A stretch of 64,000 bases of DNA, taken from positions 1 through 64,000 of the forward strand of contig NZ_JACHJQ010000007.1 in the NCBI RefSeq assembly GCF_014203735.1, read 5' to 3'. Of this stretch, positions 44,499 to 53,703 are shown in pieces. The stretch's first letter is position 1, and each line of letters begins with the position of its first letter. This DNA comes from Actinophytocola algeriensis (GTDB lineage: Bacteria; Actinomycetota; Actinomycetes; Mycobacteriales; Pseudonocardiaceae). The position numbers and the translations under genes are program-made. The notes beneath the pieces were generated by a model that worked only from the letters and a program-made list of their open reading frames with translations, was not told the origin of the DNA and made no database searches.

Positions 44499-45874
44499 GC
44501 CAGCTTGTCGATCGCGTCCTCGATCGCGCGGTGGAACGTCGGGTAGGCGTAGATCATCTGCCGCAGCAGTTTCACCGGCACCTCGGCGTGCACGGCGACG
44601 ACCAGTGCGCCGAGGACCTCGCCGCCGTTGGGCCCCACGGCCGTCGCCCCGACGAGCACGCCGCGGTCGGCGTCCTCGACGACCTTGATGAAGCCCTGGT
44701 TGCCGACCTTGTGGACGAACCCGCGCGAGGAGTACTGCAACTCGGAGAGCCCGACGCGGACGTTCAGGCCCTTGGCGCGGGCGACGGCTTCGCTCAGGCC
44801 GACCGAGCCGATCTCCGGGTCGGTGAACGTGACGCGCGGGGTGGCGCGGTAGTCGGCGACCTCGGCGTCGTCCTCCCCGATGATGTCCGCGGCCGCGATC
44901 CTGGCCTGGTACATGGACATGTGCGTGAACGCACCGTGGCCGGTGATGTCGCCGATCGCCCAGAGACCGTCGGCGACGCGCATCCGCTCGTCGACCGTGA
45001 CGCCACGTGCACTGTCGTCGAGCCCGGCGGCGCCGACGCCGAGCGCCTTCATGTCGGTCTTGCGGCCGGCGGCCACGAGCATGCGCTCCGCGTTGACGAC
45101 CTCGCCGTTGTCGAGCTTCACCTGGAACTGGCCGGACTCGAAGCTGACCCGCGCGGCGGACAGGCCCGTGCGGACGGTGATGCCCTCGTCGGCGAAGGCC
45201 GTCGCGAGCAGCTCACCCGCCTCCGGCTCGTCGGCGGGGACCAGCCGGTCGCTGTGCTGGACGATCGTGACCTTGGCGCCGAAGCGGGAGAACACCTGCG
45301 CGAGCTCGCACCCGACGGGCCCGCCGCCGAGCACCACGAGCGACCCGGGCACCTCCTCGACCGCGACCGCGTCGCGGTTGGTCCAATAGGGAGTCTCGGC
45401 GAGCCCGTCGACCGGCGGCACGGCCGGGTCGGTGCCGGTGTTGAGGACGACGCCGCGGCGGGCGGTGAACACGCGCTCGGCCCCGTCGGGAGTGGTGACG
45501 GTGACCTCGCGGGGTGCCGTGAGCCGGCCCCAGCCACGCACGAACGTGCCGCCCGCGTGCTCGAACCGCTCGACGGCGACGCGGTCGTCCCAGTTGTCGG
45601 TGGCCTCGTCCCGGATCCGGCGCGCCACGGGTGCCCAGTCCTGCGTGACGTCCACGGCGCCCGCCAGCACCGGCACGCGCCGCGCCTCACCGAGCGCGTC
45701 GGTGGCCCGGATCATCATCTTGGTGGGGATGCACGCGTAGTACGGGCACTCACCACCGACGAGCCGCCCGTCGACGCCAACGACGTCGAGCCCGGCCCGT
45801 GCGAGCCGCGCGCCGACGTCCTCTCCACCGGGCCCCATCCCGACCACGACCACATCGACCTCGGCACCCGGCAT
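44495..45874 (-). CDS. MerA/Lpd-like FAD-dependent disulfide oxidoreductase
   Basis: 459 residues. FAD motif VVVVGMGPGGEDVGARLA, redox-active disulfide GGECPYYACIPTK (Cys43, Cys48), NAD motif LVVLGGGPVGCELAQVFSRFG, second FAD site LWAIGDITGHGAFTHMSMYQ, and dimer domain ending YPTFHRAIEDAIDKLA. The usual HPTxxE active-site pair is replaced by YPTFHRA, and there is no C-terminal vicinal Cys pair or N-terminal metal domain of true mercuric reductases. It should oxidise NAD(P)H and reduce a disulfide or other acceptor. It is divergent from a truncated MerR gene with a MerR-type promoter, suggesting an old metal- or thiol-stress link. Confidence 0.85.
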   Translation of the reverse strand: MPGAEVDVVVVGMGPGGEDVGARLARAGLDVVGVDGRLVGGECPYYACIPTKMMIRATDALGEARRVPVLAGAVDVTQDWAPVARRIRDEATDNWDDRVAVERFEHAGGTFVRGWGRLTAPREVTVTTPDGAERVFTARRGVVLNTGTDPAVPPVDGLAETPYWTNRDAVAVEEVPGSLVVLGGGPVGCELAQVFSRFGAKVTIVQHSDRLVPADEPEAGELLATAFADEGITVRTGLSAARVSFESGQFQVKLDNGEVVNAERMLVAAGRKTDMKALGVGAAGLDDSARGVTVDERMRVADGLWAIGDITGHGAFTHMSMYQARIAAADIIGEDDAEVADYRATPRVTFTDPEIGSVGLSEAVARAKGLNVRVGLSELQYSSRGFVHKVGNQGFIKVVEDADRGVLVGATAVGPNGGEVLGALVVAVHAEVPVKLLRQMIYAYPTFHRAIEDAIDKLA

Positions 45875-45962
45875 GAACCATCACTCCCACAACGTCGGTT
45901 TGGTCCTCGCGCGGCGTTGACGATGCCGCATCCTGGGGTCGCGCGGCTAGTCGGGTCCCGAC

Positions 45963-45994
45963 TTGACATAGGAGTGCGGTCCAAGGTTTACCGT
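45963..45994 (+). promoter_or_regulatory. MerR-type promoter with long spacer
   Basis: TTGACA (45963-45968) and a TTTACCGT -10 zone (45987-45994) are separated by 18-20 bases, the over-long spacing that MerR regulators correct by bending DNA. A GGA-GTGCGG-TCC imperfect dyad lies between. The MerR start ATG follows at 46001, so the transcript would be nearly leaderless. Confidence 0.6.
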
Positions 45995-46000
45995 CGGCAC

Positions 46001-46204
46001 ATGCGAGTGGCAGAACTGGCCGCGGCGGCGGGCGTCGCTCCCGACACCGTGCGGTACTACGAGCGAACCGGTTTGCCGGCCGCACCGCTTCCCGCCCTCC
46101 GCGCCGATCTGGTCCACCTGGTCGACTCGGTGACCGACGGCCCGCGCCTCGATCCCGAGCCGGGCAACTGGTGCGCACCCCGGGAGGAGGTGAGCTCATG
46201 GTGA
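46001..46204 (+). pseudogene. MerR-family regulator, internally deleted remnant
   Basis: 67 residues. The N-terminus MRVAELAAAAGVAPDTVRYYERTGL is a perfect MerR helix-turn-helix start. After PAAP it jumps to LPALRADLVHLVDSV and ends DPEPGNWCAPREEVSSW, which resembles the C-terminal end of metal-type MerR proteins (normally about 130-145 residues). About 70-80 residues, including the wing and most of the dimer helix, are missing, in frame. DNA binding is unlikely. The promoter and the coupled Cys-rich peptide behind it are kept. Confidence 0.7.
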
Positions 46205-46251
46205 TCGACGGATGCTGCGGCACTGGCTGCTGCTCGGCGGGCTGCCGCTGA
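46198..46251 (+). CDS. Cys-rich 17-residue peptide coupled to the MerR remnant
   Basis: ATG 46198 overlaps the end of the MerR remnant and has a strong ribosome site (GGGAGGAG, 46180s). It encodes MVIDGCCGTGCCSAGCR, five cysteines in 17 residues, with CC-x3-CC-x2-C spacing that could bind a soft metal ion. Such a composition is rare by chance. It is too short for standard gene finders. Expression and function are unproven; the position behind a metal-type MerR gene supports a metal-binding peptide. Confidence 0.5.
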   Translation: MVIDGCCGTGCCSAGCR

Positions 46252-46260
46252 CTCACGACC

Positions 46261-46285
46261 CCACCGGCGAGGCGCCCGCCGGTGG
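46261..46285. terminator. Hairpin between Cys-rich peptide and alcohol dehydrogenase
   Basis: The arms CCACCGGCG (46261-46269) and CGCCGGTGG (46277-46285) pair perfectly around a seven-base loop, ten bases after the peptide stop and 22 bases before the end of the dehydrogenase gene on the other strand. It can serve both directions. Confidence 0.6.
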
Positions 46286-46306
46286 CCTCGGGCCCCGGTT
46301 TTCCGG

Positions 46307-47272
46307 CTACGGCACCAGGACCGCCGCGCCGGTGACCCGGCCTTCCGCCAGGTCGAGCAGCGCCCGGTCCGCCCTGGCCAGCGGAGAGTCCGTTGTGGAC
46401 ACTCGCAGGCGATGTACCGCGGCCAACGCCAGGAACTCCCTGGCCTGTGCCCGCGTGTTCGACGTGACGCTGCGCAGCCGGCGGTCCTGGAACAGGTGCG
46501 CCTGGTAGTTCAGCGGCGGCACGTCCGTCAGATGGATCCCCGCGATCGCGAGGGTGCCGCCGCGGTCCAGCGCCGCCAGCGCTCTGGGCACCAGCTCCCC
46601 GGCGGGCGCGAAGCTGATCGCCGAGTCCAGCGGCTCGGGCGGCGCCTCGTCCGACGCCGACACCGCACCCAGCGACAGCGCGAGCGCCTGCGCCGCCGGG
46701 TTCCTGGTCACCACGTGCACCACCGCCCCTTGCGCGATGGCCACCTGCGCCGCCAGGTGCGCACTTCCCCCAAAGCCGTAGATCCCCAGCCGGCCGCCCG
46801 ACGGCACCTCCGCCCGCAGCAGCGCGTGGTACCCGATGATCCCCGCGCACAGCAGCGGCGCCAGCTCGCTGTCGGAGTATCCCGAGGGCAGCCGCAGTGC
46901 GTAGTCCGCGGGCACGACCGCGTACTCCGCGTACCCGCCATCGTCATCCCACCCCGTGTAGCGGGACGACGGGCACAGGTTCTCCTTGTCCCGCACACAG
47001 AACCGGCACGAACCACACGTGTGCCGCAGCCACGGGACGCCGACGAGGTCACCCACCGCGAACAAGCCTGCCGCCGCCGCCACCACCTCGCCGACCGTCT
47101 CGTGCCCTGGCACGACATCCGGCCGGTGGACGGGGAGGTCGCCGTCGACGACGTGCAGGTCCGTCCTGCACACGCCACACGCCCGCACCCGCACCAGCAG
47201 CTCCCCCGGCGCGGGCGCCGGCACCGGCACCTCGTGCACGGTCAGCCGCCCGGTCGCCCGCCACGCTCGCAT
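46307..47272 (-). CDS. Zinc-dependent alcohol dehydrogenase (AdhP/AdhA-like)
   Basis: 321 residues from ATG 47272. Catalytic zinc ligands are in GVCRTDLH (Cys35) and GHE (57-59 region); the structural zinc site has four cysteines ([15 protein letters not shown], Cys86, 89, 92, 100). The NAD motif is [18 protein letters not shown]. It converts alcohols and aldehydes with NAD(P). Its usual relatives are the propanol-preferring dehydrogenases of actinomycetes. It is divergent from the VOC gene with 21 bases between the starts. Confidence 0.92.
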   Translation of the reverse strand: MRAWRATGRLTVHEVPVPAPAPGELLVRVRACGVCRTDLHVVDGDLPVHRPDVVPGHETVGEVVAAAAGLFAVGDLVGVPWLRHTCGSCRFCVRDKENLCPSSRYTGWDDDGGYAEYAVVPADYALRLPSGYSDSELAPLLCAGIIGYHALLRAEVPSGGRLGIYGFGGSAHLAAQVAIAQGAVVHVVTRNPAAQALALSLGAVSASDEAPPEPLDSAISFAPAGELVPRALAALDRGGTLAIAGIHLTDVPPLNYQAHLFQDRRLRSVTSNTRAQAREFLALAAVHRLRVSTTDSPLARADRALLDLAEGRVTGAAVLVP

Positions 47273-47293
47273 CACATGACCTACGTTAGGCCC

Positions 47294-47683
47294 GTGACGC
47301 ATCTGGGACTCGTCGCGCTGCTGGTGCGCGACTACGACGAGGCGATCGGCTTCTTCACCGGCGCGCTCGGGTTCACGCTCCGCGAGGACCTGCCGCAGGG
47401 TGACGGCAAGCGCTGGGTGGTCGTTGACCCGCCCGGTGGGCAGACCGGGCTCCTCCTGGCCCGCGCGGTGGGCGCCGCGCAGGAGGCCAGGGTCGGTGAC
47501 CAGCACGGCGGGCGGGTCGGGTTCTTCCTCAACGTCGACGACTTCTCCGCCGCGCACGCCGCCATGACCGCGGCCGGGGTCGAGTTCGAGGAGGAACCCC
47601 GGACCGAGGTCTACGGCACGGTCGCCGTGTTCCGCGACCTCTACGGCAACCGGTGGGACCTGCTGGAACTCAGGGAAGCGTAG
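47294..47683 (+). CDS. VOC-superfamily (glyoxalase/bleomycin-resistance) protein
   Basis: 129 residues from GTG 47294; an ATG 18 bases earlier is possible. The paired beta-alpha-beta units read [27 protein letters not shown] and [19 protein letters not shown] with the final metal Glu region [21 protein letters not shown]. The group includes glyoxalases, dioxygenases and drug-binding proteins, and the substrate is unknown. It lies between the zinc dehydrogenase and the acyl-CoA dehydrogenase genes, ending seven bases before the latter's stop. Confidence 0.88.
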   Translation: MTHLGLVALLVRDYDEAIGFFTGALGFTLREDLPQGDGKRWVVVDPPGGQTGLLLARAVGAAQEARVGDQHGGRVGFFLNVDDFSAAHAAMTAAGVEFEEEPRTEVYGTVAVFRDLYGNRWDLLELREA

Positions 47684-47690
47684 CGACCGG

Positions 47691-49301
47691 TCACACACCC
47701 ACGCGGGCGATGATCGCCTTGGTGTCCACACCGGACGGGAGCGTGCCGAACGCGACGCCCCAGTCACCGTCCAGACGGGACGCGCAGAACGCGTCCGCGA
47801 CCGCCGGGTGTCCATACCGGACGAGCAGTGATCCCTGCAGTGTCAACGCCATCCGTTCCACCAGCCTGCGCGCGGTCACCTGGTCCGGACCGGCGGCCAC
47901 CCGCTTGCGGAGGTCGGCGACCGCCGAGTCCAGCCGCGCGTCGGCACCGGCCGCGGTGTCCACCTCGGCGAGGAACGCCTCCACGTTCCCCATGGCACGC
48001 AACACGTCCAGCGCCGCGACGTTGCCGGAGCCCTCCCAGATGGAGTTCAGCGGCGCGTCCCGGTAGAGCCGCGGCATGCCCGACTCCTCGACGTAACCGT
48101 TGCCACCGAAGCACTCCAGCGCCTCGGACGCGTGCGCGGACGCCCGCTTGGTCACCCAGTACTTGCTGACCGCGAGCCCGATCCTGCGGAACGCGGTCTC
48201 GGACTCGTCACCGGCGAGCGCGCGGTCGGTCGCACCGGCCAGCCGCATGGCGAGCGTGGTGGCGGCCTCGGACTCGACCGCGAGGTCGGCCAGCACGTTC
48301 GCCATCAGCGGCTGGTCGACGAGGTTGGCGCCGAACGCCTGCCGGTGCGTGGCGTGGTGGACCGCCTGCACGACGCCGAGCCGCATGCCTGCCGCACCGC
48401 CGATGACACAGTCGAGCCGGGTCATGTTGACCATCTGGATGATCGTGCGGACGCCGCCACCCTCCTCGCCGACGAGCCACGCGACGGCCTCGTCGTACTC
48501 CACCTCCGACGACGCGTTGGACTTGTTGCCCAGCTTGTCCTTGAGGCGCTGCAGGTGCATGCGGTTGCGGGTGCCGTCGGGCAGGACCCGCGGCAGCAGG
48601 AAGCACGACAGCCCGCCGGGTGCCTGCGCGAGCACGAGGAACAGGTCGCACATGGGCGCGGAGGTGAACCACTTGTGGCCGGTCAGCAGGTAGCTGCCGT
48701 CGGCCCGCGGCACCGCGCGGGTGGTGTTGGCGCGGACGTCCGACCCGCCCTGCTTCTCGGTCATCGACATGCCCGCGGTGAGGCCGCGCTTGGTGTCCGG
48801 CACGCGCAGCCCGGGGTCGTAGGTGGTCGCGGCGAGCAGCGGCTCGAAGCGCGCGGCCAGGTCCGGGTTGTGCCGCAGCGCGGGGACCACCGCGTAGGTC
48901 ATGGAGATCGGGCAGCCGTGCCCCGCCTCGACCTGCGCCCACGTGTAGAAGCGGGCCGCGCGGGCGGTGTGCGCGCCCGGCCGGTCGTCCCGCCACGGCG
49001 CGGCGTGCATGCCGTGCTCGACCGCGACGGTCATCAGGTCGTGGTAGACGGGGTGGTACTCGACCTCGTCGATCCGGTTGCCGTAGCGGTCGTGCGTGTG
49101 CAGGACCGGCGGGTGGGCGTTGGCGAGCCGCCCCTGTTCCTGGGCCTGTTCACTGCCCGCGAGCCTGCCCAGCTCGTGCAGTCCGTCCTCGGCCCAGCCG
49201 GCGTCGTGCCGGTGCAGCCCCTCGATGAGCGCCGCGTCGGCGGCGACGTCGTGCCCGACGAGCGGCGGGACCTGGTTCGTGACCACATGTGTTGCCGGCA
49301 T
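47691..49301 (-). CDS. Acyl-CoA dehydrogenase, AidB-like
   Basis: 536 residues from ATG 49301. The long N-terminal domain and motifs such as [75 protein letters not shown] and [32 protein letters not shown] match AidB (DNA alkylation response) and its isovaleryl-CoA-dehydrogenase-like relatives. FAD-binding is expected. In E. coli AidB binds DNA and limits alkylation damage, and several actinomycete relatives are probably acyl-CoA dehydrogenases. It is divergent from a PaaX-type regulator with 25 bases between the starts. Confidence 0.88.
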   Translation of the reverse strand: MPATHVVTNQVPPLVGHDVAADAALIEGLHRHDAGWAEDGLHELGRLAGSEQAQEQGRLANAHPPVLHTHDRYGNRIDEVEYHPVYHDLMTVAVEHGMHAAPWRDDRPGAHTARAARFYTWAQVEAGHGCPISMTYAVVPALRHNPDLAARFEPLLAATTYDPGLRVPDTKRGLTAGMSMTEKQGGSDVRANTTRAVPRADGSYLLTGHKWFTSAPMCDLFLVLAQAPGGLSCFLLPRVLPDGTRNRMHLQRLKDKLGNKSNASSEVEYDEAVAWLVGEEGGGVRTIIQMVNMTRLDCVIGGAAGMRLGVVQAVHHATHRQAFGANLVDQPLMANVLADLAVESEAATTLAMRLAGATDRALAGDESETAFRRIGLAVSKYWVTKRASAHASEALECFGGNGYVEESGMPRLYRDAPLNSIWEGSGNVAALDVLRAMGNVEAFLAEVDTAAGADARLDSAVADLRKRVAAGPDQVTARRLVERMALTLQGSLLVRYGHPAVADAFCASRLDGDWGVAFGTLPSGVDTKAIIARVGV

Positions 49302-49326
49302 GGCAGTGATGTTACATTTCTTCGAC

Positions 49327-50055
49327 ATGCGACACCAGAGCGTAATGCGCCCGCTGACGGCCAGGTCGGCGGTGCTGAGCACGCTGCTGGGCGCCCATCC
49401 CCCACGCCTGCCCGCGCGCAGCCTCGTGCGGGTCGGTGAGCTGTTCGGCATCGCGGAGGGCACCATCCGGGTCGCGCTGTCCCGGATGGTCGCGGCGGGC
49501 GACCTGACCCAGACGGGCGGCGACTACCAGCTGACCCGCCGCCTGCGCGAGCGCCAGGCGCGGCAGGACCAGAGCCGCTCGCCGTCGACGGTCCCGTGGT
49601 CGGGCGAGTGGGAGATCGCGGTGGTCACCGCGGCCCGCCGCTCCGCCGCCGAACGCCTGGCCTTCCGCGCCGCGATGACCGGGCTGCGGCTGGCGGAGCT
49701 GCGCGAGGGCACGTGGCTGCGCCCCGCGAACCTCGTGCGGGAGCGGCCCGCGCCGGTGGTGGAGCAGTGCACGTTCCTGACCGGCCGCCCCGAATCCGAC
49801 CTGACCGGCACGCTGTGGGACCTGCCGGGATGGGCGGCCCGGGCGCGTGAACTGGAGACTGCTCTCGACGAGGCCACCGACCTCGCGTCGGCGTTCATCC
49901 TGGCGGCGGCGGTACTGCGCCACTTCCTCGCCGACCCGCTCCTGCCCCCCGAACTGCTGCCCGCCGACTGGCCCGGCACCCGCCTGCGCACCCGCTACGA
50001 GGACTTCGACACCCACTTCGTGGCGACGCTGAGAAAACACATCGGCGTGGATTGA
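49327..50055 (+). CDS. PaaX-family transcriptional regulator
   Basis: 242 residues. The N-terminal winged helix (TARSAVLSTLLGAHPPRLPARSLVRVGELFGIAEGTIRVALSRMVAAGDL) and the C-terminal PaaX domain (DLPGWAARARELE; ASAFILAAAVLRHFLADPLLPPELLPADWPG) are both recognisable. PaaX represses phenylacetate catabolism with phenylacetyl-CoA as effector. The divergent AidB-like acyl-CoA dehydrogenase is the obvious target here, so an acyl-CoA effector is likely. Confidence 0.92.
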   Translation: MRHQSVMRPLTARSAVLSTLLGAHPPRLPARSLVRVGELFGIAEGTIRVALSRMVAAGDLTQTGGDYQLTRRLRERQARQDQSRSPSTVPWSGEWEIAVVTAARRSAAERLAFRAAMTGLRLAELREGTWLRPANLVRERPAPVVEQCTFLTGRPESDLTGTLWDLPGWAARARELETALDEATDLASAFILAAAVLRHFLADPLLPPELLPADWPGTRLRTRYEDFDTHFVATLRKHIGVD

Positions 50056-50083
50056 CAGCATGGGTTGATGGCACTGTGGCGTC

Positions 50084-50530
50084 ATGGAGCTGCGACCCGC
50101 ACGTCCCGACGAAGCCCGGCTGCTCAGCAACCTGGCCCTGCGGTCCAAAGCACACTGGGGCTACAACGACTCGTTCCTCGCGGCCTGCAGGCACGAGCTG
50201 ACCATCCGGCGCGGTGAGATGGCGTCCCGGCACGTGACCGTGGCCGAGGTGGACGGTGCCGTCGCCGGGCACTACACGATCGACGGCGCCGAGCTGGGGC
50301 AGTTGTTCGTCGACCCGGCGCACATCGGGCGCGGGGTCGGGCGTGCGCTGTGGACCCACGCCGTCGACGCGGCGCGGAAGCTGGGGATCGACACGCTCTC
50401 CATCGACTCCGACCCGTTCGCCGAAGGGTTCTACCTGGCCATGGGGGCGACGCGGGTCGGGAGCACGCCGTCCGGGTCGATCCCGGGACGGGAACTGCCG
50501 CGACTCGCCTTCGCGACGTCCGGCGGGTGA
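50084..50530 (+). CDS. GNAT-family N-acetyltransferase
   Basis: 148 residues. The GNAT core is complete: ELRPARPDEARLLSNLALRSKAHWGY, VDGAVAGHYTID, AELGQLFVDPAHIGRGVGRALWTHAV (the acetyl-CoA P-loop) and AEGFYLAMGATRVG. It acetylates an unknown amine. The next gene, the HAD phosphatase, starts 26 bases later on the same strand. Confidence 0.9.
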   Translation: MELRPARPDEARLLSNLALRSKAHWGYNDSFLAACRHELTIRRGEMASRHVTVAEVDGAVAGHYTIDGAELGQLFVDPAHIGRGVGRALWTHAVDAARKLGIDTLSIDSDPFAEGFYLAMGATRVGSTPSGSIPGRELPRLAFATSGG

Positions 50531-50556
50531 CCCCGGCGGCAGGTAGCGTGCACATC

Positions 50557-51276
50557 GTGATCGGCTTGCCAGACCACATCACCGCATGTCTGTTCGACCT
50601 CGACGGGGTCCTCACCGGCACCGCCGCGCTGCATCGCGCGGCGTGGAAGGAGACCTTCGACCCGCTGCTGGCGGCGCGGGGGCTGCCGGAGTTCACCGAG
50701 GCCGACTACAACAACCACGTCGACGGGCGGCCGCGTTTCGACGGGGTGCGCGCGTTCCTGACCTCGCGCGGCATCGAGCTGCCCGACGGGCCACCGGACG
50801 CGGAGCCGTCGGACGACACGGTCCAGGGCGTCGGCAACCGCAAGAACGTGCGCGTGCAGGAGATCATCGCCGAGCGGGGCGTCAACCCCTACCCCGGTTC
50901 GGTGCGCTACCTCGACGCCGCGAAGGCGGCCGGGCTGCGGATCGGGGTCGTGACCTCCTCCGCCAACGGCCAGGCCGTGCTGGAGGCCGCGGAGCTGACG
51001 AAGTACGTGGAGGCTCGCATCGACGGTGTGGTGATCACCGAGCGGAAGCTGCACGGTAAACCTGCGCCCGACTCCTTCCTCGCGGGCGCGGAGGCGCTCG
51101 GCACGGCACCGGCCAACGCGGCGGTCTTCGAGGACGCGCTGTCCGGTGTGCAGGCGGGGAAGGCCGGTCACTTCGGGTTCGTCGTCGGTGTCGACCGGGT
51201 CGGGCAGGCCGACGAACTCCGCGCGCACGGTGCGGACCTCGTCGTCACGGATCTCGATCAGCTGCTGGAGGATTGA
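50557..51276 (+). CDS. Beta-phosphoglucomutase-like HAD hydrolase
   Basis: 239 residues from GTG 50557. Motif I ACLFDLDGVLTGTAALHRAAW has the second Asp of mutases, followed by the cap, VVTSSANGQAVLEAA (motif II), KLHGKPAPDSFLAGAEALG (motif III) and AVFEDALSGVQAGKAG (motif IV). It probably converts beta-glucose 1-phosphate to glucose 6-phosphate, because the GH65 phosphorylase gene starts 68 bases downstream and would make that phosphate sugar. Confidence 0.9.
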   Translation: MIGLPDHITACLFDLDGVLTGTAALHRAAWKETFDPLLAARGLPEFTEADYNNHVDGRPRFDGVRAFLTSRGIELPDGPPDAEPSDDTVQGVGNRKNVRVQEIIAERGVNPYPGSVRYLDAAKAAGLRIGVVTSSANGQAVLEAAELTKYVEARIDGVVITERKLHGKPAPDSFLAGAEALGTAPANAAVFEDALSGVQAGKAGHFGFVVGVDRVGQADELRAHGADLVVTDLDQLLED

Positions 51277-51279
51277 TTC

Positions 51280-51300
51280 GTGAGCGGAGCTTGCGGAGCG
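51280..51300. repeat. Dispersed 21-base repeat, copy before the GH65 gene
   Basis: Exact reverse complement of the copy at 29555-29575 (starts GTGAGCGGAGCTTGC). It lies in the short interval between the HAD and GH65 genes, four bases after the HAD stop. Confidence 0.7.
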
Positions 51301-51344
51301 ACCCATTGGACACAGTGGCGAGCCGGAGCCTGCGAGGGAGCGCC

Positions 51345-53696
51345 ATGACATCCGGGTTCCAGGTCGATCCGTGGCAGCTGCAGTGGAACACGCTCGACCT
51401 CAGCGCGCTCGACCGCACCGAATCGGTCTTCGCGTTGTCCAACGGACACATCGGGATGCGCGGCACCCTCGAGGAGGGTGAGCCGACCGGGCTGGCGGGC
51501 ACCTATCTGAACGGCTTCTACGAACAGCACGCCCTCCCTTACGCGGAAGCGGGTTACGGCTACCCGGAGGACGGCCAGACCGTCGTCAACGTCACCGACG
51601 GGAAGATCATCCGGCTGCTGGTGCAGGACGAGCCGCTCGACATGCGGTACGGCCGCGCGCTCGATCACCACCGGGTCCTCGACTTCCGGACCGGCACACT
51701 GCGCCGCGACACCGTGTGGGAGTCCCCGACCGGCAGGCGGGTCCGGGTCCGCACCGAGCGGCTGGTGTCGTTCACCCAGCGCGCGGTCGCCGCGATCCAC
51801 TACGAGGTCGAGCCGCTCGACGGTGACGTGCAGCTCGTCGTCCAGTCCGACCTGCTGGCGAACGAGCCGATCGAGTCCGCGTCGCGGGACCCGCGCGTGG
51901 CGGCGACCCTCAACGCGCCGCTCGTCGCGGAGGACGCGTTCGCGGAGGAGTACCACGCCGTGCTCGTGCACCAGACCCGCAAGTCCGGGCTGCGCGTGGC
52001 CGCCGCCATGGACCACGAGCTGGACACCGACGACGGCCTGCGCTGCGAGATCCAGGCCGAGGACGACCTCGCCCGTCTCACCGCCGCGGTCGACGTGCCG
52101 AAGGACTCGCGGCTGCGGGTCACGAAGTACGTCGCCTACGGCTGGTCGGCGCGCCGGTCCGCGCCCGCGCTGCGCGCACAGGTCGACGCCGCGCTGTCCG
52201 GTGCGCTCCAGACCGGCTGGAAGGGCCTGCTCGCCGAGCAGCGCAGGTTCCTCGACGACTTCTGGGCCACCGCGGACGTCGAGATCGAGGGCGACGCGGA
52301 ACTGCAGCAGGCGGTGCGGTTCGCGCTGTTCCACGTGCTGCAGGCGGGTGCCCGCGGCGAGTCGCGCGCGATCCCCGCCAAGGGGCTCACCGGTCCCGGC
52401 TACGACGGGCATTCCTTCTGGGACAGCGAGACCTTCGTGCTGCCGGTGCTCACCTACACCGTGCCGGAGGCCGCCCGCGACGCGCTGCGCTGGCGCCACT
52501 CGACGCTCGACAAGGCCCGCGAACGCGCGGACGCGCTCGGCCTGAAGGGTGCCGCGTTCCCGTGGCGGTCGATCAACGGCGCGGAGTGCTCGGCGTACTG
52601 GCCCGCGGGCACCGCGGCGTTCCACGTGTCGGCCGACGTCGCCGACGGGGTCGTCCGCTACCTCGCCGCGACCGACGACACCGACTTCGAACGCGACCAC
52701 GGCGCGGAGATCCTGGTGGAGACGGCGCGGCTGTGGTGCTCGATCGGGCACCACGACGTGCACGGCGGGTTCCGCATCGACGGTGTCACCGGACCGGACG
52801 AGTACTCCGCGGTGGTCGACAACAACGTGTACACCAACTTGATGGCGCAACGAAACCTGCGTGAGGCCGTCGCGGTGTGCGAACGGCAGCCGGAGGTCGC
52901 GGAACGGCTCGGGGTCACCGCGGAACAGGTCCACGCGTGGCAGGAGGCCGCGGACAAGATGGTGGTGCCGTACGACGAGATGCTCGGCGTGCACCCGCAG
53001 TCCGAGCGGTTCACCGAGCACGCGCGGTGGGACTTCGCGAACACGCCGGAGGAGCACTACCCGCTACTGCTGCACTACCCGTACTTCGACCTGTACCGCA
53101 AGCAGGTCGTGAAGCAGGCGGACCTCGTGATGGCCATGTACTCGCGTGGCGACCACTTCACGTCCGAGCAGAAGGTCCGCAACGTCGACTACTACGAGCC
53201 GATCACCGTGCGGGACTCGTCGTTGTCGGCGTGCGTGCAGGCGGTGATGGCGGCCGAGGTCGGGTACCTCGAACTGGCCTACGACTACTTCGCGGAGGCG
53301 GCGCTGACCGACCTGCACGACCTGCACGCCAACGTGCGCAACGGTCTGCACATCGCGTCGCTCGCCGGCGCGTGGACGGTCGCGGTCGCCGGGTTCGGCG
53401 GCATGCGCGACCACGACCGGTCGCTGGCGTTCGCGCCGCGGTTGCCGGAGGCGCTGACCAGGCTGGCGTTCCGGCTGACCTACCGGGAGAGCCGGTTCGC
53501 GGTGGAGATCGACCAGGACAGCGCGTCGTACACGCTGCTGGAAGGGCCGTCGCTCACGGTCCGGCACCACGGTGAGGGGGTGCCACTGGTGCTCGGTACC
53601 GTCGAGCGGCGGCCCATCCCGGCGCTCCCCGCACGTGAAGCGCCGAGCCAGCCTCGCGGGCGTGCGCCACACCGGCGCACACCGAAGGTCTTCTAG
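51345..53696 (+). CDS. GH65 disaccharide phosphorylase (maltose/trehalose/kojibiose type)
   Basis: 783 residues from ATG 51345 (GGGAG upstream). The N-terminal beta-sandwich (LSNGHIGMRGTLEEGEPTGLAGTY), the (alpha/alpha)6 barrel (GHSFWDSETFVLPVL; catalytic Glu in TGPDEYSAVVDNNVYTNLMA) and the C-terminal sheet are all present. The family breaks alpha-glucose disaccharides with phosphate to give beta-glucose 1-phosphate and glucose. The exact sugar is not readable. With the HAD mutase just upstream it forms a complete route to glucose 6-phosphate. Confidence 0.92.
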   Translation: MTSGFQVDPWQLQWNTLDLSALDRTESVFALSNGHIGMRGTLEEGEPTGLAGTYLNGFYEQHALPYAEAGYGYPEDGQTVVNVTDGKIIRLLVQDEPLDMRYGRALDHHRVLDFRTGTLRRDTVWESPTGRRVRVRTERLVSFTQRAVAAIHYEVEPLDGDVQLVVQSDLLANEPIESASRDPRVAATLNAPLVAEDAFAEEYHAVLVHQTRKSGLRVAAAMDHELDTDDGLRCEIQAEDDLARLTAAVDVPKDSRLRVTKYVAYGWSARRSAPALRAQVDAALSGALQTGWKGLLAEQRRFLDDFWATADVEIEGDAELQQAVRFALFHVLQAGARGESRAIPAKGLTGPGYDGHSFWDSETFVLPVLTYTVPEAARDALRWRHSTLDKARERADALGLKGAAFPWRSINGAECSAYWPAGTAAFHVSADVADGVVRYLAATDDTDFERDHGAEILVETARLWCSIGHHDVHGGFRIDGVTGPDEYSAVVDNNVYTNLMAQRNLREAVAVCERQPEVAERLGVTAEQVHAWQEAADKMVVPYDEMLGVHPQSERFTEHARWDFANTPEEHYPLLLHYPYFDLYRKQVVKQADLVMAMYSRGDHFTSEQKVRNVDYYEPITVRDSSLSACVQAVMAAEVGYLELAYDYFAEAALTDLHDLHANVRNGLHIASLAGAWTVAVAGFGGMRDHDRSLAFAPRLPEALTRLAFRLTYRESRFAVEIDQDSASYTLLEGPSLTVRHHGEGVPLVLGTVERRPIPALPAREAPSQPRGRAPHRRTPKVF

Positions 53697-53703
53697 TTCC
53701 CTC

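Noticed and set aside
49290-49326. A PaaX operator at the ATGTTACAT palindrome
   Set aside because: The dyad is only nine bases and does not resemble the known PaaX site; position alone is not enough.
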